A stretch of 64,000 nucleotides of DNA, from assembly GCF_001303895.1 (NCBI RefSeq), contig NZ_LJSD01000011.1:124001-188000 (forward strand). Reading direction: 5' to 3'. The position numbers and the translations under genes are program-made. Below, one piece after another: positions 51,902 to 60,847 of this stretch. Below the pieces are notes generated by a model, which was not told where the DNA came from, made no database searches, and saw only the letters and a list, made by a program, of their open reading frames with translations. The stretch comes from Mesorhizobium sp. 1M-11 (GTDB lineage: Bacteria > Pseudomonadota > Alphaproteobacteria > Rhizobiales > Rhizobiaceae). Each line of letters begins with the position of its first letter. The stretch's first letter is position 1.

Positions 51902-52369
51902 TCAGTCGCGCTTCAAAATCGCGTCGAGTTTGGCCTTTTCGTCCGCGCTCAACCCGGCCGTTTCCAACGGTTTCGGCCGACGCGTCGCCCGCAGCATGAA
52001 GACCCCACCGACCAAGAGCAGCAGCACTGGCGCGCCCCAGAGCAAAGCAGTGCGCCATTCGAAACGCGGTTTCAAAAGCACGAACTCGCCATAGCGCGAG
52101 ACGACATAGTCGATGACCTGTTTGTCGCTGTCGCCGGCTTTCAAGCGATCGCGCACCAGGACACGCAGGTCGCGTGCCAGGTCGGCATCGGATTCGTCGA
52201 TCGACTGGTTCTGGCAGACCATGCAGCGCAGGCCGGCCGACAGCGAACGTGCCCGGGCCTCGAGCGCCGGATCGGACAACATCTCATCCGGCTTTACGGC
52301 AAACGCGCTGCCCGACGTCAGCAGGGCCATTCCCAGCAGCAAGCCAGCAAGAAAACGGCGCGTCTTCAT
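51902..52369 (-). CDS. ccmH: Cytochrome c maturation protein CcmH (CycL)
   Basis: A 155-residue membrane-anchored thiol oxidoreductase that keeps the apocytochrome CxxCH cysteines reduced for haem attachment. The signal peptide is [19 protein letters not shown]; the active site is [20 protein letters not shown] (LRCxxCQ), and the C-terminal anchor is [20 protein letters not shown]. The ATG at 52369 overlaps the ccmF stop by four bases (ATGA). It is the last gene of the ccmI-ccmE-ccmF-ccmH operon, matching rhizobial cycHJKL. Confidence 0.95.
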   Translation of the reverse strand: MKTRRFLAGLLLGMALLTSGSAFAVKPDEMLSDPALEARARSLSAGLRCMVCQNQSIDESDADLARDLRVLVRDRLKAGDSDKQVIDYVVSRYGEFVLLKPRFEWRTALLWGAPVLLLLVGGVFMLRATRRPKPLETAGLSADEKAKLDAILKRD

Positions 52370-54351
52370 GAGGCGCCAGCCACTGCGGCGGGTTTGCTCT
52401 TGCGTTTGGCCGGCGCACCGACGCGCAGGCGCCGGTCGGCAAGCGATATTGTGCCGCCGACCATCATGACCAGGCCACCCAGCCAGATCAGCGTCACCAG
52501 CGGCTTCCACCAGATGCGCGCAACGACCGAGCCGTCGGCAGATTCATCACCCAGCGCGATGTAAAGCTGGCTGAAACCGATCGTCTTGATGCCAGCCTCG
52601 GTGGTCGGCATCTGACGAGCAGGATAAAAGCGCTTGGACGAATTGATCGTACCCGTCACCTGGCCGCCAGCATTGATCAGTTGGAAGTGGGCGCGATCCT
52701 CGTTGAAATTCGGCCCCTTCATCGGCTGAATTCCATCGAACCGCACAGTCCGGCCGGCGACCTCGACCGTCTGCTGCGGCTTCATGGTCAGGATATGTTC
52801 CTCACCGAAGTTCAGCGTGCCGACCATGCCGATCAGGGTTACGCCGAGGCCGGCATGGGCAAGCGCGGTTCCAAAGACGGAACGAGGCAATCCGATGAAG
52901 CGGCGCAGCATGACCGGGAACGCCACAGAGCTGAAACCCGATTTCATGGCAAGGTCGGTGGCGGCACCAATGATCAGCCAGACGGCAAGGCCGGTGCCGA
53001 AAGCAGCAAGGACGGAACCGCCGTCGACGAGGAAGAGCGTGACCATCGCCGCCAGCAAAGCGGCCCCGAAAGCCGCCATAAGGCGCTGGGCGGCAGCGAA
53101 CAGATCGCCACGCTTCCAGGCCAGCAGCGGTCCGAACGGCACCAGCAGCAAAAGCGGCACCATCAGCGGGCCGAACGTCAGATTGAAGAACGGCTCACCA
53201 ACTGAAATCTTGTCTCCCGTCAATGCTTCCAGGGCGAGCGGATAGAGCGTTCCGACCAGTACGGTTGCCGTCGCGGTGGTCAGGAAGAGGTTGTTGAGCA
53301 CAAGCGCGCCTTCGCGCGAAATCGGCTGAAACAGACCGCCTGCCGTCAGAGAGGACGCGCGCAGCGCAAACAGCGCCAGCGAGCCGCCGATGAAAAAGAG
53401 CAGGATGCACAGAATGAAGACACCCCGCGACGGGTCGGTGGCAAAGGCATGGACAGAGGTCAGCACGCCGGACCGCACCAGGAAAGTACCCAGCAGCGAC
53501 AGCGAGAAGGTGAGGATGGCGAGCAGCAGCGTCCAAATCTTCAGCGCAGAGCGCTTTTCCATGACGATGGCGGAGTGCAGCAGCGCTGTACCGGCCAGCC
53601 AGGGCATGAAGGAGGCGTTCTCGACCGGGTCCCAGAACCAGAAGCCGCCCCAGCCGAGCTCGTAATAGGCCCAGTAGGAGCCCATTGCGATACCACCGGT
53701 GAGGAAGATCCAGGCAACCAGCGTCCAGGGCCGAACCCAGCGTGCCCAGGCGGCATCGATACGGCCGTCGATCAGGGCGGCGACCGAGAAGGAGAAGCAG
53801 ATGGAGAAGCCGACGTAACCGAGATAGAGCAGCGGCGGATGCACCGCCAACCCAAGATCCTGCAGGATCGGGTTGAGGTCGCGCCCTTCGACCGGAGCGG
53901 GGATCAACCGGGTAAAGGGGTTGGACGTCGACAGGATGAACAGGAAGAACGCGACGCCGATCGATCCCTGCACCGCCAGCACATTGGCCTTGAGGCTGGC
54001 CGGCAGATTGGCGCCGAACGCTGCGACCAGAGCGCCGAAGAAGGCCAGGATCAGCACCCACAAGAGCATGGAGCCTTCGTGATTGCCCCAGGTTCCGGTG
54101 ATCTTGTAGATCATCGGCTGCAGCGAGTGCGAATTCTCCCAGACATTGACGACCGAGAAGTCGGAGCCGGCATAGGCGGCCATCAGGGCCGCGAAGGAAA
54201 GCGCGGTGAGCGCAAAGCCGGTGATGGCTGTCGGGGCTGCCACGGCCATCATGCGGTCGTTGCCGAGGCGGGCGCCGACCAGCGGCACGATGGTCTGGAT
54301 CAGTGCCAGCGCGAAAGCCAGAACCAGGGCGAAATGACCGATCTCAACCAT
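52366..54351 (-). CDS. ccmF: Cytochrome c haem lyase subunit CcmF (CycK)
   Basis: A 661-residue polytopic protein that transfers haem from CcmE to apocytochrome c. The tryptophan-rich haem-handling motif is [20 protein letters not shown] near residue 235, and conserved histidines lie in periplasmic loops (for example [17 protein letters not shown] and [12 protein letters not shown]). About 14 hydrophobic segments are present. It sits 11 bases after ccmE and overlaps ccmH. Large plus-strand frames over it are shadows. Confidence 0.96.
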   Translation of the reverse strand: MVEIGHFALVLAFALALIQTIVPLVGARLGNDRMMAVAAPTAITGFALTALSFAALMAAYAGSDFSVVNVWENSHSLQPMIYKITGTWGNHEGSMLLWVLILAFFGALVAAFGANLPASLKANVLAVQGSIGVAFFLFILSTSNPFTRLIPAPVEGRDLNPILQDLGLAVHPPLLYLGYVGFSICFSFSVAALIDGRIDAAWARWVRPWTLVAWIFLTGGIAMGSYWAYYELGWGGFWFWDPVENASFMPWLAGTALLHSAIVMEKRSALKIWTLLLAILTFSLSLLGTFLVRSGVLTSVHAFATDPSRGVFILCILLFFIGGSLALFALRASSLTAGGLFQPISREGALVLNNLFLTTATATVLVGTLYPLALEALTGDKISVGEPFFNLTFGPLMVPLLLLVPFGPLLAWKRGDLFAAAQRLMAAFGAALLAAMVTLFLVDGGSVLAAFGTGLAVWLIIGAATDLAMKSGFSSVAFPVMLRRFIGLPRSVFGTALAHAGLGVTLIGMVGTLNFGEEHILTMKPQQTVEVAGRTVRFDGIQPMKGPNFNEDRAHFQLINAGGQVTGTINSSKRFYPARQMPTTEAGIKTIGFSQLYIALGDESADGSVVARIWWKPLVTLIWLGGLVMMVGGTISLADRRLRVGAPAKRKSKPAAVAGAS

Positions 54352-54362
54352 GGCGATGCTCG

Positions 54363-54809
54363 CTATTTAACTTGTGTTTCCTGCCACACGCCCTTGGCCT
54401 TCAACCCGTCGGCGACTTCCTTGGGCATGTAGCGTTCGTCATGCTTGGCCAGCACGCTATCGGCCACGAAAACCCCGTCCGAGCCAAATGAACCTTCGGT
54501 GATGACACCCTGCTCCTCACGAAACAGATCCGGCAGGATGCCTGTGTAGGTCACCTTGACCGCGTCGTGCGTGTCGGTCACGGCGAAAGAAACCGTCGTG
54601 CCCTGGCCGCGCACGATCGTGCCTTTTTCCACCAGCCCGCCGAGCCGGATGCGCTGGCCCGGCGCCAGATTGGCGGCGGCAAGATCGCCAGGCATATAGA
54701 AATACGAGGCCTTCTGACCGAGCGCGTAGAAGGTTAGTCCCGCGGCCAGCGCCAGGAAGCCCAGCCCCGCCACGATCACCGACAGCCGCTTCTGCTTGCG
54801 CGTCATCAC
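54363..54809 (-). CDS. ccmE: Haem chaperone CcmE (CycJ)
   Basis: A 148-residue periplasmic haem chaperone anchored by one helix ([20 protein letters not shown]). It carries haem covalently on a histidine, here in [20 protein letters not shown], and has the OB-fold segments [20 protein letters not shown] and [20 protein letters not shown]. Its start directly follows the ccmI stop, so the two genes are tightly linked. The length is normal for alphaproteobacterial CcmE. Confidence 0.95.
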   Translation of the reverse strand: MMTRKQKRLSVIVAGLGFLALAAGLTFYALGQKASYFYMPGDLAAANLAPGQRIRLGGLVEKGTIVRGQGTTVSFAVTDTHDAVKVTYTGILPDLFREEQGVITEGSFGSDGVFVADSVLAKHDERYMPKEVADGLKAKGVWQETQVK

Positions 54810-55937
54810 CTACTCCGTTGCCGCGAGGCCGAGTGTGCCGGCAAACGCCGTGAACTGCTTGGCCTCCGCGCTATCGGCGCCGAAAACCGCGATGCCGCGC
54901 CGGAGCGCGGCACGCGCTTCGTCGGTCTTGCCGAGCACGGCATAAGAACGAATGAGGCGCATCCATCCTTCCGTGTCGCGCGGGTTCTGTTTCAGCTTCT
55001 CATCGAGGCTGGCAACCATCGTCTCGATCATGGCGCCGCGCTGCTCATCGGACAGCGACGATGCCGCAGCGACATCGTCCTGCGACGGACCACTCGCGGA
55101 TGGAGCCGGATTGGCGCCCACGCTTGCAAGCGCCTGTTCCACTGCCTTGCTCCAGGGTGAATCCACAGGCAACGTCGCCTGCAATTTCTGAAGCGTTGCA
55201 ACCGCTTCCGGCTTGCGCCCTTCCTGCGAAAACGCCAGCGCGAGATAGAAACTTGCTTTCGGGTCGTTCGGTTCGAGCTTTAACGCCGCTTCGAATGCCG
55301 CCTGTGCTTCGGCGGAAACGACGCCACCGGCACCATTGACCATTGCCTCGCCCAAACCCGTCTGACGGGCTGCGCTCGCTCCTTCGAGCCGGATGGCGTT
55401 GCGGTAGGCGGTAACGGCATCGCCGAACCGGCCGATGCGCAGATAGATCGGGGCCAAAACATCCCAGCCTCGGCCATCGGCGGGGTTTTTGACCAGATGC
55501 GCTTCCGCTCTCGCCACCAGTTCGTCAACCGAACTGTCTGCGGGGTTTTTCGCAAGGCGCTCCGCCAAAGGCTGAGACGGCAGGTCGGGCGAACCGAGAC
55601 GCGCATAGATACCCCAGCTCAAAAGCGGCACGGCCAGCACAGCAATGACAGACAAGCCACGAACGACTTTCGACCCCGAGCCGGAAGCCTGTGCCGTGTT
55701 TTCGTTGCTGCCGAGGCGCAAAATGCGGCGACCGATTTCAGCGCGTGCCTGCTCGGCCTCGGCCGGCTGGATAAGCCCACGCTCCAGATCACGATCGATT
55801 TCGCCGAGCTGGTCACGATAGACTTCGAGATCATGCGCGTTTTGTGAATCCCGTTCGCGCGCGCCCCCGGCGAGGGGCAACAGCACAGCCAGGCTCGCAC
55901 CCAGCGTCAGCACCGCGGCTATGACCCAAAACAGCAT
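54810..55937 (-). CDS. ccmI: Cytochrome c maturation protein CcmI (CycH)
   Basis: A 375-residue chaperone for apocytochrome c. Two N-terminal transmembrane segments (LFWVIAAVLTLGASLAVLLP and GLSVIAVLAVPLLSWGIYAR) flank a cytoplasmic coiled-coil with DLEVYRDQLGEIDRDLERGL, a CcmI hallmark. A periplasmic TPR domain follows (GWDVLAPIYLRIGRFGDAVT, ASFYLALAFSQEGRKPEAVA, GWMRLIRSYAVLGKTDEARA). It is the first gene of the four-gene operon; its promoter must lie in the 137 bases before 56075. Confidence 0.94.
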   Translation of the reverse strand: MLFWVIAAVLTLGASLAVLLPLAGGARERDSQNAHDLEVYRDQLGEIDRDLERGLIQPAEAEQARAEIGRRILRLGSNENTAQASGSGSKVVRGLSVIAVLAVPLLSWGIYARLGSPDLPSQPLAERLAKNPADSSVDELVARAEAHLVKNPADGRGWDVLAPIYLRIGRFGDAVTAYRNAIRLEGASAARQTGLGEAMVNGAGGVVSAEAQAAFEAALKLEPNDPKASFYLALAFSQEGRKPEAVATLQKLQATLPVDSPWSKAVEQALASVGANPAPSASGPSQDDVAAASSLSDEQRGAMIETMVASLDEKLKQNPRDTEGWMRLIRSYAVLGKTDEARAALRRGIAVFGADSAEAKQFTAFAGTLGLAATE

Positions 55938-56074
55938 GGAACTTCCAATAGCGGTCCCGCTTCATCCTGCCAACACAAGCGTCCTGCGACGCTTTGACAG
56001 AATTGCGGCCAAGATACTTTGATCGAGCGCAAATGCCCGACGACAGCAACAGGAGGTTTGCCGGTGACGGCCGG

Positions 56075-56506
56075 TTAGGTCAGCGGTGTCCAGCTTCCGT
56101 CGGCGTTGCGGCAGGCGGTGCCACGCGCGATCTGACCGGCACCGCCGGAATAGACGGTGTGGCGATACTGGCGGCAGTCCTGCGAACCGACGCGATAAGG
56201 CTGCGCTGCGACAACCTCGCCATAACGGCTGGACTGTTCACCCTTCCAGGTCACGGTCTGGCCACTGGCCGTATATTCCAGCGCCTTGTATTCAGCCTCA
56301 AGTGCCTTGCGCTTTTCAGTCGAGCTCAAGTTCGCCCCGATATTGCCGCTGATCAGACCGCCCCCCATCTCCGAAAGCACGGTAGGGGCAACCGAGGCAC
56401 TATCCTGGCCGGACTTCGGTGCGATATCAGGTCCACCATTTGACCCGGTCGTGGTACAGCCGGCCAATGCCAGCATTCCGGCAACGAGGCCCATGCGAAT
56501 CGTCAT
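56075..56506 (-). CDS. Lipoprotein of the RT0821/Lpp0805 surface protein type
   Basis: A 143-residue predicted lipoprotein. The lipobox is MLALAGCTTTGSN with the acylated cysteine near residue 17. The mature part has MGGGLISGNIGANLSSTEKR and a C-terminal pattern QDCRQYRHTVYSGGAGQIAR then GTACRNADGSWTPL, with two cysteines that probably form a disulfide, as in the 17-kDa surface antigen-like domain of rickettsial and rhizobial proteins. Function unknown. The start at 56506 is chosen for the signal peptide; upstream codons are not family-like. Confidence 0.78.
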   Translation of the reverse strand: MTIRMGLVAGMLALAGCTTTGSNGGPDIAPKSGQDSASVAPTVLSEMGGGLISGNIGANLSSTEKRKALEAEYKALEYTASGQTVTWKGEQSSRYGEVVAAQPYRVGSQDCRQYRHTVYSGGAGQIARGTACRNADGSWTPLT

Positions 56507-56609
56507 GCTGTCAAAATTCCCCTCTTCGCCGCGCAATCGGCGACAACCGCGGCGATAGCTCCGATATTGGGCTGAAATTGGGCCACGTGCCACCCTTATG
56601 AGACGTTCT

Positions 56610-58052
56610 TCACTGCACACTGCGCAGGCGCACGATCGCCTTCAGTCCGCCAAGTGACGAGCGCTCCAACGCCAGCGTACCTCCATACTCCTTGATCAAG
56701 TCGGCCACGATGGCCAGCCCCAACCCTGTCCCAGGCTTGGTTTCGTCCAGGCGCTTGCCACGCTGCAGGGCCTCGCGCGCCTTGTCTTCCGGGATGCCCG
56801 GACCATCGTCTTCTATCAAGATCTCGAAATGATCTCCGCCGTCGCCAGCCGCAACAAATGGTCTCACGGTGACCTTGGCACCACTACGCGCCCATTTCAT
56901 CGCGTTTTCGAGCAGATTGCCCATGATCTCCTCGAGATCCTCACGCTCACCGGCAAAGATGATGGGCTCCGAGGGCAAAGAAAGCGAAAGCGAAACCTTG
57001 GGATTGAGCTTCTGCATCACACGCACCATGCGCTCGGCCAACGGCGCCACCGGCGTGCGATAGACGACGCTATCGCGCTGGGCAGCGATGCGCGCACGCT
57101 GCAGATAATGTTCGACCTGCTTTTGCATTGACGCTGCCTGGTCGGTGATCAGCTGGCCCTTTGAGCCACCCAGTGCCCGTCCCTCGTTCAGGAGCACGGC
57201 AAGCGGCGTCTTCAGCGAGTGGGCGAGATTACCGACCTGGGTGCGCGAACGCTCGACAATACGCTTGTTGTTCTCGATCAGCGCATTCGTCTCGTTGGCG
57301 AGCGGCTCGATTTCGGAGGGGAAATTACCCCCAAGCCGCTGCGCCGTTCCCTCGCGCACCATGGCGAGCGCAGCTCGAACACGCCGCAGTGGCTGCAGGC
57401 CGAGCAGGATGGCAATGGCATTGATGGCGATCATGCCGGCGCCGAACAACGACAGATAGGTGAGCAGGCGCCCCTGGAAGGAACGGATTTCTTCCTCCAG
57501 CTCGCTCTTGTTGCCCATCACCCTGAAGCGGGCAATGTGGTTCTTCGCATCGAGCACGAATTCGCTCTCGAAGACCTGCAGTCTCTCGTCCTTCAATCCT
57601 CGTGTCGAATAGCTGCGCTGGAAGCTGGAGTTGAACGGCACTTCGCTGATGCTTGGCGAAGGCAGAGTTTGCGCCATCATCGACGATGAGCGCAGATGAC
57701 CGCTAACGCCTTCCGAGGCCGGTTCGACCGACCAGTACCAGCCCGAATACGGCTCGGAGAAACGCAGGTCACCGAGGTCCGGCGCGCCTATCAGCACGCC
57801 CTTGTCGGAAATACCGACAGAGCCGATCAGGTTGAACAGATGTGCCGAGAGCAGGCTGTCGAAACCACGCTCGCTGGCCTGACGGTAGAGCGTGGTGATC
57901 AGCGTGAAGATGACCACCAGCGTCAATACGGCCCAGATCGAGGAGAAGGCAACGACACGAAACGTCAGCGAGCGCAGCCAAAAACGCAACGGCGCCCTTT
58001 TCCTCGTCCGTTTGGTGGTGGCAAGCGGTTCCGCCTCAGGCCTCCGGTTCAC
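56610..58052 (-). CDS. feuQ: Sensor histidine kinase FeuQ
   Basis: A 480-residue kinase with transmembrane helices near residues 30-52 (FRVVAFSSIWAVLTLVVIFT) and 195-215 (LLTYLSLFGAGMIAINAIAI) and a periplasmic domain between. HisKA contains QVGNLAHSLKTPLAVLLNEG (phosphorylated His) and the HATPase has NLLENAMKWAR, IEDDGPGIPEDK and GTGLGLAIVADLIKEYGG. It starts at GTG 58052, overlapping the response regulator by 17 bases. The feuN-feuP-feuQ order near cytochrome c maturation genes matches rhizobia, where FeuPQ affects iron uptake (Rhizobium) and cyclic glucan export (Sinorhizobium). Confidence 0.85.
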   Translation of the reverse strand: MNRRPEAEPLATTKRTRKRAPLRFWLRSLTFRVVAFSSIWAVLTLVVIFTLITTLYRQASERGFDSLLSAHLFNLIGSVGISDKGVLIGAPDLGDLRFSEPYSGWYWSVEPASEGVSGHLRSSSMMAQTLPSPSISEVPFNSSFQRSYSTRGLKDERLQVFESEFVLDAKNHIARFRVMGNKSELEEEIRSFQGRLLTYLSLFGAGMIAINAIAILLGLQPLRRVRAALAMVREGTAQRLGGNFPSEIEPLANETNALIENNKRIVERSRTQVGNLAHSLKTPLAVLLNEGRALGGSKGQLITDQAASMQKQVEHYLQRARIAAQRDSVVYRTPVAPLAERMVRVMQKLNPKVSLSLSLPSEPIIFAGEREDLEEIMGNLLENAMKWARSGAKVTVRPFVAAGDGGDHFEILIEDDGPGIPEDKAREALQRGKRLDETKPGTGLGLAIVADLIKEYGGTLALERSSLGGLKAIVRLRSVQ

Positions 58053-58701
58053 GCATGCGGTAGCCCATGCCGCGCACGGTTTCGATCATGTCGACGCCCA
58101 TCTTCTTGCGCAGCCGGCCGACAAAAACTTCGATCGTGTTGGAATCGCGGTCGAAATCCTGATCATACAGATGCTCGACCAGTTCGGTGCGCGACACCAC
58201 CTCGCCCATGTGATGCATCAGATAAGCAAGCAGGCGGAACTCATGCGAAGTGAGTTTCAGAGGCACCCCGTCGACGTCCGCCTTGGAGGCCTTGGTGTCC
58301 AGACGCAACGGTCCGCAGCTCAACTCGGAAGAGGCGTGCCCGGCTGCGCGACGGATAAGAGCGCGCACACGCGCCAGCACTTCTTCGATGTGGAAAGGCT
58401 TGGTCACATAATCATCGGCGCCGGCGTCGATGCCGGAAACCTTGTCACTCCAGCGATCGCGCGCCGTCAGCATGAGCACGGGCATCTTGCGGCCGTCGCG
58501 GCGCCAGCGCTCGACAACGCTGATGCCATCCATCTGCGGCAGGCCGATGTCGAGCACGACGGCGTCATAGGGCTCCGTGTCGCCGAGATAGTGCCCCTCC
58601 TCGCCATCATAGGCGCGATCGACCACGTAACCGGCATCGACAAGCGATTCGGCAAGTTGCCGATTCAGTTCCTTGTCATCCTCGACCACCAGTACGCGCA
58701 T
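58036..58701 (-). CDS. feuP: Response regulator FeuP
   Basis: A 221-residue OmpR/PhoB-type regulator. The receiver domain starts MRVLVVEDDKELNRQLAESL, with the phosphorylated Asp in AVVLDIGLPQMDG and Lys in YVTKPFHIEEVLARV. The DNA-binding winged helix includes LTSHEFRLLAYLMHHMGEVV and NTIEVFVGRLRKKMGVDMIE. The start at 58701 is the family start; the frame extends upstream to 58815 across feuN sequence. It overlaps feuQ at its 3' end and follows feuN by 67 bases. Confidence 0.88.
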   Translation of the reverse strand: MRVLVVEDDKELNRQLAESLVDAGYVVDRAYDGEEGHYLGDTEPYDAVVLDIGLPQMDGISVVERWRRDGRKMPVLMLTARDRWSDKVSGIDAGADDYVTKPFHIEEVLARVRALIRRAAGHASSELSCGPLRLDTKASKADVDGVPLKLTSHEFRLLAYLMHHMGEVVSRTELVEHLYDQDFDRDSNTIEVFVGRLRKKMGVDMIETVRGMGYRMREPEA

Positions 58702-58768
58702 CCTGCCTCGTGTCGTTCTGTTCGATTGTGTGGATATAAGCCGATTCCGGGTCGCAGAAAATGACTGC

Positions 58769-59071
58769 TCAGCCTGCCGGAACAACCATCTCGGCCCGTC
58801 GCGGGCGTTCACCATCCTTGCCCGGCACGAGCACGACGATCACACAGACCGCCTGCCCGCCGCGGGTGGCGGACGAAGCCTTGGCGAGCGTGCCGCCGTT
58901 CTGGGCGGCGACTTCCTGGCCGATCGCATAGCAGTCAGCGGCAACTGTCACGACCTGCTTGGTATAGGCAGGAGACGAGATCGGCAGCGCGCTTGCCGGC
59001 GGAACAATCAGCAGTCCGCCGACGCCAAGCGCCAGCACAAAAGACCGGAGAAGGAAGCGGAACCTGTTCAT
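58769..59071 (-). CDS. feuN: Small periplasmic regulator FeuN (homologue)
   Basis: A 100-residue exported protein. The signal peptide is FLLRSFVLALGVGGLLIVPP-ASA. The mature part has VVTVAADCYAIGQEVAAQNG and GGQAVCVIVVLVPGKDGERP with two cysteines, then a basic C-terminus. In Sinorhizobium a small periplasmic protein of this position and kind, FeuN, dampens FeuQ-FeuP signalling and is essential unless the pathway is removed. The name rests on position directly before feuP, size, export signal and recalled similarity; I could not align it. Confidence 0.65.
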   Translation of the reverse strand: MNRFRFLLRSFVLALGVGGLLIVPPASALPISSPAYTKQVVTVAADCYAIGQEVAAQNGGTLAKASSATRGGQAVCVIVVLVPGKDGERPRRAEMVVPAG

Positions 59072-59185
59072 GGCGCCTTCTTAGCGCACCGGGGCTGAAC
59101 ACGAAATGAACACCGGCCGCAATGTCTTGTGTTCCACCGAACCGCGCGACCTTAACCGATCCGATCCATAGCCGACAACCGCCCT

Positions 59186-59220
59186 CCAAAAAAGCATGAA
59201 GCAGGGCGACGCCCCGCTTC
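59186..59220 (-). terminator. Rho-independent terminator of the DUF3168 gene
   Basis: Read leftward: ATGAAGCGGGGCG-TCG-CCCTGCTTCAT, one mismatch, then GCTTTTTT. It lies about 140 bases after the DUF3168 stop. Confidence 0.8.
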
Positions 59221-59356
59221 ATTGTGGCGATGCACCGGCAAATGCCGACAGGTCTATGCATCCGGCGAGATCCACGGAAAAACAACAGGATAGACGGCCA
59301 TCCGCATGTCCTTGCGGATGGTGCTAAGAATACGATTCAAGGTCTTGCGAATGGAT

Positions 59357-59770
59357 TCAGGCAGCATCCTCGATCATCGCGCGATAGCGGACGAGGCCGT
59401 GATGGACGGAGAGATCGTCGTCGTAGCGGATTTCGGAGAATTCAAAGCGGAGGTTGACCGGATGATGGCTTCCCAGCGCCAACGACCCGGCATCCAGCCG
59501 TTGCCGGATCAGCCGCAGGATCGCCTGCGTCTCCTGCTTGCTCTTGGCTTTCGACCAGACATGCAGCGTGAGCAACTGCTCCGAAGCGCTCTCGGTGGCT
59601 GTGCTCCAGTCGTAGATGCTGGTGCGGCCGCAGGTGAGATATGGAAAGATGACATTGGCCGGCACCTGCTCGAAAATGTTCGCCCCACCCAACGCCGCCG
59701 TCAGCTGGGTATCGCCCTTCAGCAGGTCGAATAGTGCCTTCTGCAGCTCGGCGGCAAGGCTCGTGCCCAT
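59357..59770 (-). CDS. DUF3168 phage/GTA tail-type protein, solitary
   Basis: A 137-residue DUF3168 protein, the family of a tail component of lambdoid phages and of gene transfer agents. It starts MGTSLAAELQKALFDLLKGD and has PYLTCGRTSIYDWSTATESA, LLTLHVWSKAKSKQETQAIL and VNLRFEFSEIRYDDDLSVHH, all family-typical. GGAGAGCGGGGAGCG precedes the ATG at 59770. No other phage or GTA gene is nearby: its neighbours are feuN and a reductase. It is either a stray GTA gene or a domesticated one. Confidence 0.82.
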   Translation of the reverse strand: MGTSLAAELQKALFDLLKGDTQLTAALGGANIFEQVPANVIFPYLTCGRTSIYDWSTATESASEQLLTLHVWSKAKSKQETQAILRLIRQRLDAGSLALGSHHPVNLRFEFSEIRYDDDLSVHHGLVRYRAMIEDAA

Positions 59771-60004
59771 CGCTCCCCGCTCTCCTACCGTCCGACGAGG
59801 CTGTCCTTTTTTCATCATCGACGACAGCGTATCTGCCTTCGATGGCCTCTGCCAGACCGGATGCGCTCCAGCCAGAGCGTCAGGGGCTGTCTGTCCATCG
59901 CTGTGAGCAGCGCCGACAAAGCCAAGCTTTGAACCCTTGCCCGCATGGCTGCCGCGACTATGGTCGTCGACGACTCGATCCTAACCAGCTGTACAGAGCA
60001 TGAC

Positions 60005-60781
60005 ATGAAACTTGGCTTCATCGGCACGGGCGCGCTTACCGCAGCGATCGTCACCGGGTTGAAATCGTTCGCCGACAATGCGGTGTCGGTCCTTCTGTCG
60101 CCTCGCAACGAGGAGATCGCGTCGGGTCTCGCCTCTCGGTTCGAGGATGTGCGGGTGGCGCCCGACAATCAGGCAGTGCTCGACGGCAGTGACACAGTGA
60201 TGCTGGCCGTTCGTCCGCAGATCGCGCATGAAGTGATCGCGTCGCTGCGCTTCAGACCGGACCATCACATCGTCAGCCTGATCGCGACGCTTTCCCTGCA
60301 GGAGATTGGCAAACTGGTTGCGCCGGCACACAGGCTGACCAAGGCGCTGCCCATGCCGATGATTGCGCTCAGGCAAGGCGCCACCATCATCTGCCCACCC
60401 GATCCCGAGGTCGCGGCTTTCTTCGGCAAGCTGGGCAAGGCGGTCGAGGTCGAGGATGCACGGGAATTCGATGCGCTCAGCGTCGTGACGGCAACCTATG
60501 CCAGTTATTTCAAATATCTGGATACGATCCATGCCTGGCTGCGTGGCCAGGGCGTCGGCGAAGCCAGGGGGCGCGACTACATCGGGGCCCTTTTCAAGGC
60601 GCTGGCGAACGCACCGGACACCGCGCCTGAAGCCGATTTCGTCCGTCTGTCGCAGGAATATGCCACACGTGGTGGCATCAACGAGCAGATCCTGCGCGAA
60701 CTGACCAATGCCGGGCTGTTCGAGACTTTCAACGCGAGCCTGGACGGCGTGCACAAGCGCATCACGGCGTCGCAGACGTAA
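60005..60781 (+). CDS. Pyrroline-5-carboxylate reductase-like NAD(P)-dependent enzyme
   Basis: A 258-residue oxidoreductase with a ProC-type Rossmann start, KLGFIGTGALTAAIVTGLKS, the loop VMLAVRPQIAHEVI, and the middle segment LTKALPMPMIALRQGATIIC that corresponds to the ProC stretch (R-x-M-P-N-x-P). The C-terminal helical part (YATRGGINEQILRELTNAGL) matches the ProC dimer domain, including the G-G-x-x-E/Q substrate region. It may reduce pyrroline-5-carboxylate or another imine; some differences from standard ProC (QGAT in place of GxGxT) make a ProC-like paralogue likely. No ribosome binding site is obvious. Confidence 0.78.
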   Translation: MKLGFIGTGALTAAIVTGLKSFADNAVSVLLSPRNEEIASGLASRFEDVRVAPDNQAVLDGSDTVMLAVRPQIAHEVIASLRFRPDHHIVSLIATLSLQEIGKLVAPAHRLTKALPMPMIALRQGATIICPPDPEVAAFFGKLGKAVEVEDAREFDALSVVTATYASYFKYLDTIHAWLRGQGVGEARGRDYIGALFKALANAPDTAPEADFVRLSQEYATRGGINEQILRELTNAGLFETFNASLDGVHKRITASQT

Positions 60782-60847
60782 GTCGCTGAGGGAATTGACC
60801 CCGATGAAGCCGGCCGACCCTGCACGGGCCGGCCCCTTCAGACAACC

